A DNA stretch of 45,796 nt from Rhodocyclaceae bacterium. GTDB lineage: Bacteria > Pseudomonadota > Gammaproteobacteria > Burkholderiales > Rhodocyclaceae. The stretch is from contig VIKE01000051.1 in the NCBI GenBank assembly GCA_008080565.1, positions 1 through 45,796 of the forward strand, in the 5' to 3' direction. The translations under genes were made by a program, and so were the position numbers. The notes beneath the pieces are model-generated. The model did no database searches, had not been told where the DNA came from, and worked only from the letters and a program-made list of their open reading frames with translations. Below, piece after piece: positions 38,167 through 45,796 of the stretch; within the stretch, counting starts at the first letter, position 1, and each line of letters starts with the position of its first letter.

Positions 38167-38191
38167 TGAAAAACCCGCCGGCCGGCGGGTT
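38167..38191 (-). terminator. Terminator of the 117-aa periplasmic protein gene
   Basis: On the minus strand AACCCGCC - GGCC - GGCGGGTT is followed by more T residues. It lies 20 nt after the stop codon of the gene ending at 38212 and just before the alaS promoter region. Confidence 0.75.
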
Positions 38192-38211
38192 CTCGGAGAG
38201 GCGAAAACGGC

Positions 38212-38565
38212 TTAGCGGCGCCGCGGACGGTCGACGCGGCCGTTGTGGTTGTAGTCGTGCTGACGGTCGTGTTTCTGGGCGTAGATGCGGCGGCTCTGGA
38301 CTTCCTGCGCTTGATGCAGGCGGGCGCGCTCGCCACGCGTCACGACTCCGTCGGACTTGGCGCGATTTTCCATGTTATCGACATGCTGCTGGCCACGCTC
38401 CATGCGATTGGCTTCGCGCTCGGTCAGGCTGCCGGAAGCGACGCCCTGATCGATGCGCCGCTCCTGATTGGCCTGACGCTGATCGACACGCGGCGTGTTG
38501 GCCTGGGCAAAGGCAAGGGCCGGCAGAACAAGGGAAAGGACAGCGATGGTCTTGACGATTTTCAT
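38212..38565 (-). CDS. Small periplasmic Arg/Gln-rich protein
   Basis: A 117-aa protein. It has a signal peptide (MKIVKTIAVLSLVLPALAFAQA). The mature part is highly charged and helical, with Q-A-N-Q-E-R-R-I-D-Q-G and SLTEREANRMERGQQHVDNMENRAKSDG, and a calcium-like or EF-hand-like D-Y-N-H-N-G-R-V-D near the end. ATG 38565 follows AGGAG; longer frames upstream are not real. Members of this type are uncharacterised in Betaproteobacteria. It has its own terminator. Confidence 0.75.
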   Translation of the reverse strand: MKIVKTIAVLSLVLPALAFAQANTPRVDQRQANQERRIDQGVASGSLTEREANRMERGQQHVDNMENRAKSDGVVTRGERARLHQAQEVQSRRIYAQKHDRQHDYNHNGRVDRPRRR

Positions 38566-38630
38566 GTTATTTCTCCTGGTAGTTAGGGCGAACTCCCTGA
38601 GCAACATTAGAAGGTAAAACGGGGCAAAAA

Positions 38631-39374
38631 TCAGCCGCCCAAATGCAAGCCTTTGTAAGCACTTGTTTCTGCCGCAAAAAGGTCGAGACGATCGGTAAAG
38701 AGGGCACTGACACCGCGCTCGAACAGCGATTTTGCGGTGTTTTCCGTGTTGACCGTGTAACACAGCACCGGAATGCCATTGGCCTGCGCTTCGGCCAGCA
38801 CATCGTCACGCAAATGCCGGGCGGCACAATGCAGGGTGACGGCCTGCAGTCGGCGCACGGTTTCCAGCCAGTCGACCGGTACCTGCTCGAAGAGCACGCC
38901 ACGCGGAATCTGCGGCGCCAGATCGCGGGCAATTTCCAGCGCCTCCAGCGAAAACGAAGAGAATAACGGCTGCACCGTGGCGCCCTGCCACAGGCCGGTG
39001 CTCAGGCGAGCCACCGTTTCCGCCGTCTGGCGTTCGAATCCTGCCGCCGGCTTGATTTCAACATTGGCCAGCAGGCCATAGTCACGGCAGGCAGCAACCG
39101 CATCGGCATAGCGGGGGACGCGCTCGCCATCGCCGGCATCGAGCGCAAAGAGCTGCGCATCGGGCGTCTCGCTGACCGCCCCCCGGCCGTTCGTCGTCCG
39201 CTCCAGCGTTTCGTCGTGAATGAGCACGGGCGTGCCATCGCCGGACAACATGACATCAAACTCGACAGCCGAGAACCCCAAGCGCGCCGCCAGCCGGATA
39301 CCGGCCAGCGTATTCTCCGGGGCCAGCGCGCCGCCACCGCGATGGGCAAACCAGCGCGGCAGCGGAAAACCCAT
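38631..39374 (-). CDS. ugpQ: Glycerophosphodiester phosphodiesterase
   Basis: A 247-aa TIM-barrel enzyme that hydrolyses glycerophosphodiesters to glycerol-3-phosphate and an alcohol. Motifs: FAHRGGGALAPENTLAGIRLAARLG (catalytic His and Arg), VEFDVMLSGDGTPVLIHDETLERTTNG (Glu/Asp metal site and second His), NVEIKP, FSSFSLEAL and CYTVNTENTAKSLFERGVSALFTDRLD. No signal peptide, so cytosolic. The start overlaps the ugpB stop by 1 nt. Confidence 0.94.
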   Translation of the reverse strand: MGFPLPRWFAHRGGGALAPENTLAGIRLAARLGFSAVEFDVMLSGDGTPVLIHDETLERTTNGRGAVSETPDAQLFALDAGDGERVPRYADAVAACRDYGLLANVEIKPAAGFERQTAETVARLSTGLWQGATVQPLFSSFSLEALEIARDLAPQIPRGVLFEQVPVDWLETVRRLQAVTLHCAARHLRDDVLAEAQANGIPVLCYTVNTENTAKSLFERGVSALFTDRLDLFAAETSAYKGLHLGG

Positions 39375-40672
39375 CAGAAGGGTTGCGACTTCTTCAACAG
39401 CGGTTTGGCGCCAAGCAGCGAATTGCCCCGGCTGACCGAGGTATCGAGTGCCGCCTTGGCCGGCTTCTTGTCATCCCACACGGCTTCCATCTCTTCGTTG
39501 GTGATGATGCGCACCGCATCGATATTGGCGACACGTACGGCCGGCTTGCTGCCATTGCCGTTGAGCGAGGCGTAAGCGATTTCCAGCGTCTTGTCGCCAT
39601 CCTGCAGCAACTTGCTGCGCGCTGCGGCGCGGGCAGCCGAGGTCATCGGCAGGCCACCGTAGACGCGGACCATTTCAATCTGCATTTCCGGCGACAGCAT
39701 GAAGCTGACAAATTTGGCAGCCTGCTTGTACTGCACCGGCGTCCGACCGGCGCCAACCCACAGCGAAGCTCCGTCGGCCAGCGACGACTGGCGACCGCCA
39801 TAGACATCGTCGTGATACGGCAACGGCGCGACACCGAGCTCGACACCCTTCGCATCACGGAAATCGACATGTTCACGCGAATCGGTCGTGATCATCGCGC
39901 ACTCGCCTTCGTGGAACTTGGCGCTGGCTTCATTGCGCCGACCAAACAACTTGAAATAATTGGCCTTGCTCCACGTCGCCATCATCGCCAGGTGCTTGAC
40001 CTGCGGCAGGCCGTTGAAAGTCAGCTGCCCCTTGTCGGTAGCTGCCGGCACACCAGAGACCGCACTGACGTTATCGACATGCACCCAGACCGGCCACGAC
40101 GAAGTGTAGGGGCAGGCGTAGCCGGCATCCTGCAGCTTGTCGAGCATGCCCTGCATTTCAAACCAGGTCTTCGGCGGCTGGTCCGGATTCAGCTTGGCCT
40201 TGCGGAAAGCGTTCTTGTTGTAGAACAGCACCGGGGTGGAATAAAGCACCGGCAAGGCAACCACTTTGCCCTTGGCATCGACCACGCCGGCCTTGAGGTC
40301 ACCCGACAACTCGCCGAACTTCAACGGCTGGCCAGCCTTGGCCATCATGGCATGCAGGGGCACAAAGGCCTTTGGCTGGCTGAGAACATCGCTCATGTCA
40401 TAGCGGCGCATCAGATTGAGCACCGCCGGCTTGTCGCCCTTTTCCAGACGCACCAGCTTCATCGTGCTGCCCGACTCCTTGTTGAAGCGATCGACAATCG
40501 CCTGCAAACGTTCCTCGCCAGCCACACCAAGATTGTGAGCCAGTTCGAACTCGGCGGAAACCGTCGGCGCAGCGACCGGTTTGGCTGCAGGCTTGGCCGG
40601 TTTGGCCTGGGCAACAGAAGAAGCCAGGGCCAGCGTGGCGGCGATGGTCAGGGGACGAATGCAATACGACAT
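39374..40672 (-). CDS. ugpB: Glycerol-3-phosphate ABC transporter substrate-binding protein
   Basis: A 432-aa periplasmic binding protein with a signal peptide (MSYCIRPLTIAATLALASSVAQA) and an Ala/Pro/Lys-rich linker. The solute-binding fold contains VLNLMRRYDMSDVLSQPKAFVPLHAMM, VALPVLYSTPVLFYNKNAFRKA, TWFEMQGMLDKLQDAGYACPYTSSWPVWVHVDN and LADGASLWVGAG, matching UgpB. The permease and ATPase genes (ugpA, ugpE, ugpC) are absent from the neighbourhood, so this B-Q pair must use components encoded elsewhere. Phosphate-starvation control is likely by family, but I see no clear Pho box. Confidence 0.92.
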   Translation of the reverse strand: MSYCIRPLTIAATLALASSVAQAKPAKPAAKPVAAPTVSAEFELAHNLGVAGEERLQAIVDRFNKESGSTMKLVRLEKGDKPAVLNLMRRYDMSDVLSQPKAFVPLHAMMAKAGQPLKFGELSGDLKAGVVDAKGKVVALPVLYSTPVLFYNKNAFRKAKLNPDQPPKTWFEMQGMLDKLQDAGYACPYTSSWPVWVHVDNVSAVSGVPAATDKGQLTFNGLPQVKHLAMMATWSKANYFKLFGRRNEASAKFHEGECAMITTDSREHVDFRDAKGVELGVAPLPYHDDVYGGRQSSLADGASLWVGAGRTPVQYKQAAKFVSFMLSPEMQIEMVRVYGGLPMTSAARAAARSKLLQDGDKTLEIAYASLNGNGSKPAVRVANIDAVRIITNEEMEAVWDDKKPAKAALDTSVSRGNSLLGAKPLLKKSQPF

Positions 40673-40765
40673 GAATACTCCAGCAATTCTTAAAGACCTA
40701 AATTATAAAGCCGTGCGCCACGACACACGCCCCACACTTTTCGCAGATATGCGAAAATCCGCCGC

Positions 40766-41182
40766 ATGATCAAGCGAATTTTTCTTATTCTCGCCGTTCT
40801 CGGACTCAGCGCCTGCGACCAGGTCAGCCAGAAGCTCGGTCTCGAAGATCCGGCCAAAAAAGAAGCCAAGGCCGAGCAGGAAGCCAAAGCCGTCGGCAGC
40901 GCCTGCCGCCAGTCCGGTCGCGCCATCGAGGACTGCTATTCGATCTACAGCTGGTTGCCCAAGGCCGGCATCTACACCGGCTGGCGCGAGATGGACGAAT
41001 ACATGCGCGAGAACAAGCTGGAAACGATAGCGCCGCAACTGCCTCCGCCGGAAGGCCCGGGGAGCAAGAAAAAGAAGAAAGCCCAGGAGGCGGCCAGCGA
41101 AAGCGAAACGAAGGCCGAGTCAAAAACAGAAGCAAAGACCGAAGCCAAGGCAGAATCCGAGCCAAAGGCCGAGAAACACTAG
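40766..41182 (+). CDS. Small lipoprotein with Lys/Glu-rich tail
   Basis: A 138-aa protein. The signal MIKRIFLILAVLGLSACDQ has a lipobox LSAC with Cys at residue 17. The mature part has CRQSGRAIEDCYSIYSWLPKAGIYTGWREMDEYMRENKLET, a compact segment with two Cys. The tail is Lys/Ala/Glu-rich with near repeats (ESETKAESKTEAKTEAKAESEPKAE), probably disordered. It is divergent from ugpB. The family is not recognised; outer membrane anchoring is likely. Confidence 0.8.
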   Translation: MIKRIFLILAVLGLSACDQVSQKLGLEDPAKKEAKAEQEAKAVGSACRQSGRAIEDCYSIYSWLPKAGIYTGWREMDEYMRENKLETIAPQLPPPEGPGSKKKKKAQEAASESETKAESKTEAKTEAKAESEPKAEKH

Positions 41183-41228
41183 GTCTGGCAAGCACATCCT
41201 CGTCGAACACGACCGGAAGGCAGGCAAC

Positions 41229-43716
41229 ATGAAATTACCAGCATTTCTGGGCGGAATTCGCGGCAAGCTGATCGGCATCTTTGTCCTGATCAAGGTTGTT
41301 CCGCTCCTCTTGCTGGCTGGATTTGCCTGGTATGCCACCTCTCAGCTTGGCGAAGACGTTTCAATCAAGGCGGGCAGCATGGCCGACGCCATGCTGTCGA
41401 CGATCAAAACAGTCCGAGGCGCTGACCACCGACGCCGCCAAGGAAATCGCTACTTTCCTGCATGACCGCGACAGCGACATCCGGCAGGCCTCCGGACTGG
41501 AACCCTCCGAGGCGGCATTCCGCCGTTTCCTGAGCGAACGGAGCCGGCCGATCTATCAACATGGGCCATGGAAGCTGGCCGACGATGGCCAATCGTGGGT
41601 ACCCGAAACCCCGGTCGTCCGCGAAGCCAAGGTCACCCGCCCGGTACTGGCCGACAACGCCAGGGATTTCCACACCCGCCCGGCGGAATATTTTGGCGAG
41701 GCCGAGCAACGTCCGCTATTCGTCGAAATGACCTTTGTCGATCTCGACGGCAACGAGAAGATCAAGGTCACCACCGGCAAACTGACCGAAAAAAGCCTCA
41801 AGAACGTCGTCGACCGTAGCAATACCTTCGTCAAGGCGGAAACCTATTTTGCTGAACTGAAAAAACTGAAGGCTGGTGAAATCTACGTTTCCGACGTCAT
41901 CGGCGCCTACGTTCCGACGCAGGCCATCGGCCCCTACCTGCCGGCCGCTCTGGAAAAAGCCGGCAAACCGTTCACGCCTGAAGAGTCGGCCTATGCCGGC
42001 ACCGAAAACCCTGTCGGCAAGCGCTTCCGCGGCATTGTCCGCTGGGCCATGCCGGTGGTCAGGGGCGGCCGGACCGTCGGCTACGTCACGCTCGCTCTCG
42101 ATCACGACCACATCCGCCAGTTCTCCGACCGCCTGATGCCAACCGACGAGCGCTACACGCCGATCGCCGACGCCATCAAGGGCAACTACGCCTTCATCTG
42201 GGATTACAAGAGCCGCTCGATTTCCCACCCGCGTGACTATTTCATCGTCGGCTACGACCCGCAGACCGGCCTGCCGGCCACGCCCTGGATGGATGCCGAG
42301 TTGTACGCCGAATGGCAGGCGAGCGGCAAGCCTTCCCATGAGTTCCTGACCGGCGTTCCCTCATTCCGCAACCAGAACCTGAAACTCAAACCGGCCAAGG
42401 AGCTGATCAAGGCCGGGACGGTCGGCCTCGACTGCCGCTACCTGAACTTCTCGCCGCAATGCGACGGCTGGAATGCGCTGACCGAACATGGCGGTTCGGG
42501 CTCCTTCGTCATCTTTTTCTCCGGTCTGTGGAAACTGACCACCGCCGCCGCCATCCCCTATTACACCGGCCAGTACGGCAAATCGCCACAGGGGTTCGGC
42601 TTTGTCACCATCGGCGCCAATGTTGATGACTTCCACAAGGCAGCGACCGATACGGCAGGCCGGATCAACCGACTTGTCGAAGAAAAGGATGCCAGCCTGA
42701 CCATCCAGCGCGGCGAACTGCTCGACCATATCGCCGAGAGCCTGACCTCGACCGGTATCGGCCTGTGGACCTCGACCCTGCTCATGGTAGCCGTCGTCAT
42801 CGGCATTGCCATCTGGATGGCCGGGCTCCTGACCCGACGCATTACGGCGATGATCTCGGGCATCCACGCCTTCCAGGAAGGCGACCTGAAACGCCGCCTG
42901 GACGCTGGATCCTCCGACGAAATGGGCGAACTTTCCCGCTCCTTCAACCGGATGGCCGATTCGGTCGAAGAATCCTTCAATCGACTCGAAGAGGCGCGGG
43001 AGAAAGCCGAGGAAGCCAGCCGGCAAAAATCGGCTTTCCTGGCCACCATGTCGCACGAACTGCGCACCCCGCTCAACGGCATCCTCGGCTTTGCCGAGTT
43101 GCTCAAAGGCGAACTGGAAAACCCCGAACAACAAGGCTATGTTGAAATCATCGAGCAGAGCGGCGGCCATCTGCTCAATCTGGTCAATGAAATTCTCGAC
43201 CTCGCCAAGATTGAATCGGGTGAAATGCGTTTCAACAAGGTAGCCATTTCCCTCGCCGACGTCATTAGCGAAAGTGCTGCCGGCCATCAGGTAAGCGCTG
43301 AGGCAAAAGGCTTGCAGTTCGAACTCCAACTCGCTGACGATCTGCCCGCCGAAATCACCACCGATCCGACCCGCCTGCGTCAGATCCTGAACAACTTGCT
43401 GAGCAATGCTGTCAAATTCACTGATAGCGGCCGGATCAGCTTCAGTATCAGCCGTGTCGGCCATGCAGTTGCCTTTGCCGTTCGCGATACCGGCCCCGGC
43501 ATCCCGCTGGAAAGCCGCGAAACGATTTTCGAGAAGTTCAAGCAACTGGAAAACTTCCTGACCCGCGAACACGGGGGAACCGGACTAGGGCTGGCGCTCG
43601 TCCGGCAATTGGCAGAACATATGGGCGGGAAGGTCACGCTGGAATCTGAAGTCGGCGTCGGATCAACTTTCACGGTTTACCTGCCACTGGATATCAGTCA
43701 TGACGGAACAACGTAA
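41229..43716 (+). pseudogene. Membrane sensor histidine kinase, frameshifted at 41406-41409
   Basis: The frame starting at 41229 holds the first transmembrane helix (LIGIFVLIKVVPLLLLAGFAWYATSQLG) and reads SIKAGSMADAMLSTIK, then goes out of frame. Removing one A from AAAA at 41406-41409 continues as IKQSEALTTDAAKEIATFLHDRDSDIRQ to 43716, giving 828 aa. The order is a Cache-like periplasmic sensor (PIADAIKGNYAFIWDYKSRSISHPRDYF), a second membrane helix (STLLMVAVVIGIAIWMAGLL), HAMP (MISGIHAFQEGDLKRRLD), HisKA (MSHELRTPLNGILGFAELL) and HATPase (LRQILNNLLSNAVKFT, VRDTGPGIP, GGTGLGLAL). It overlaps the response regulator by 17 nt. The extra base may be a sequencing error. Confidence 0.88.
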
Positions 43717-44065
43717 CGCACTGGTCGTAGACGACCACCCCACCAACCGCCTGCTCGCCTCGGCCATACTCAAGAAGCTCGGCTGGATGGTCATGGAAGC
43801 GGAGAGCGGCAGTGCGGCACTGACGCTGGCCGCCAACCATCGATTCAGGCTCGTCCTGCTCGACATCAGCATGCCCGGTCTTTCCGGCGAAGACACCTGC
43901 GCCCAACTACGGGCGGCAGACGCAAGCCCGCCCTTGTACATCGTAGCCTACACCGCCCACGCCTTCCCTGAGGACCGGGAGCGCCTTCTCGCCGAAGGTT
44001 TCGACGATGTGCTGGTCAAACCCATCAGCCGTCAGCGCCTCGAAGAGTTGATTGCCGATCTTTGA
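43700..44065 (+). CDS. Single-domain response regulator
   Basis: A 121-aa receiver domain only. LVVDDHPTNRLLA holds the acidic pair, LLDISMPGLSG the phosphoacceptor Asp, IVAYTAHAF the Thr/Ser switch residue region, and VLVKPISR the conserved Lys. There is no output domain, so it likely acts by protein contact (CheY-like) or in a relay. The 17-nt overlap with the kinase makes it the cognate partner. Confidence 0.92.
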   Translation: MTEQRNALVVDDHPTNRLLASAILKKLGWMVMEAESGSAALTLAANHRFRLVLLDISMPGLSGEDTCAQLRAADASPPLYIVAYTAHAFPEDRERLLAEGFDDVLVKPISRQRLEELIADL

Positions 44066-44138
44066 TCACCACCGCGTCTGGTCCTGACCGTTTTCCGGCC
44101 GGGCCTCAAGCTTCCGGGTGCTAAAGGGCTGGTAGGCG

Positions 44139-44144
44139 TATAAT
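44139..44144 (+). promoter_or_regulatory. -10 element before rhlE
   Basis: A perfect TATAAT 9 nt before ATG 44153. With so short a leader, no strong ribosome-binding site and no clear -35 are seen. Confidence 0.45.
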
Positions 44145-44152
44145 CCTGCCCC

Positions 44153-45688
<1,536 letters not shown>

Positions 45689-45699
45689 GCAAGACGAAT

Positions 45700-45727
45700 C
45701 GGCGCCTTTCTGGCGCCGGGTTCTTTC
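45700..45727 (+). terminator. Terminator after rhlE
   Basis: CGGCGCC (45700-45706), loop TTTCT, GGCGCCG (45712-45718), then a T-rich tail (GGTTCTTTCT). Confidence 0.7.
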
Positions 45728-45765
45728 TGGGTAATTGGCTTGGGGTTCCGCCTTGCTGGCGGGCG

Positions 45766-45795
45766 TACTTTCTTTTGCTTCGCCAAAAGAAAGTA
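45766..45795. repeat. Perfect 12-bp inverted repeat at the window edge
   Basis: TACTTTCTTTTG (45766-45777) and CAAAAGAAAGTA (45784-45795) flank a 6-nt loop. This hairpin, with the preceding GCCTTGCTGGCGGGC, is a type often seen dispersed in betaproteobacterial genomes. It may continue past the window. Confidence 0.65.
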
Positions 45796-45796
45796 G

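Overview
The window looks like chromosome of a betaproteobacterium of the Rhodocyclales type (Dechloromonas/Azonexus-like). This is inferred from high-G+C housekeeping genes in familiar order (queA-tgt-yajC-secD-secF; ilvE - zinc-finger protein - waaF; algC; alaS), a cytochrome c'/cytochrome b pair and c-di-GMP genes. It is not proven.

Layout. (1) 1-85 is a tRNA-Leu(CAA). Next to it sits a small integrative element of about 8.9 kb, bounded by 56-bp direct repeats (121-176 and 9029-9084; 54/56 identical, offset exactly 8908). It encodes a P4-type tyrosine integrase, a higBA toxin-antitoxin pair, two small unknown genes each behind the same structured leader, Xis/AlpA-like regulators, a DUF927 primase-helicase with a frameshift, and a distal Cys-containing protein. 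Its right end is about 1 kb of non-coding DNA with a near-perfect inverted copy of a 133-bp iteron-rich segment and a G-quadruplex motif. No capsid, packaging or conjugation genes are visible, so it resembles a P4-like satellite or plasmid-like element. (2) 9.1-15.9 kb is core: a small lipoprotein, a Skp-like chaperone, queuosine genes (tgt lacks 11 conserved residues) and the SecDF-YajC secretion accessory complex. (3) About 16.0-21.3 kb is a visibly more AT-rich accessory block, all on the minus strand: two unknown proteins, a divergent FtsZ/tubulin-superfamily protein with a Tat-like leader, another unknown, a WYL regulator, and a Cas4-like/DEDD nuclease (DUF2779) interrupted by an in-frame amber codon. 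This looks like a defence-type island. (4) 21.3-45.8 kb is core again: cytochromes, purB, a GST, an HD-GYP protein, a nudix-mnmA operon, ilvE, waaF, a YheT-type hydrolase, algC, an EAL/HDOD protein, alaS, ugpB-ugpQ, a hybrid-free histidine kinase with a single-domain response regulator, and an RhlE-type helicase.

Two features cut across the window. A 12-mer, GGTTGACCGTGG, usually preceded by a T-run, occurs six times exactly and several more times with one mismatch. It is found only in the core regions, in genes as well as between them, and never in the two accessory blocks. Second, an unusual number of genes carry small lesions: +1 in a 4-base homopolymer (DUF927 gene, histidine kinase), deletions of 14, 33 and about 35-41 nt (waaF, tgt, yheT-like), and a nonsense codon (DUF2779). 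Either the strain is decaying or the assembly has errors; the raw reads would decide.
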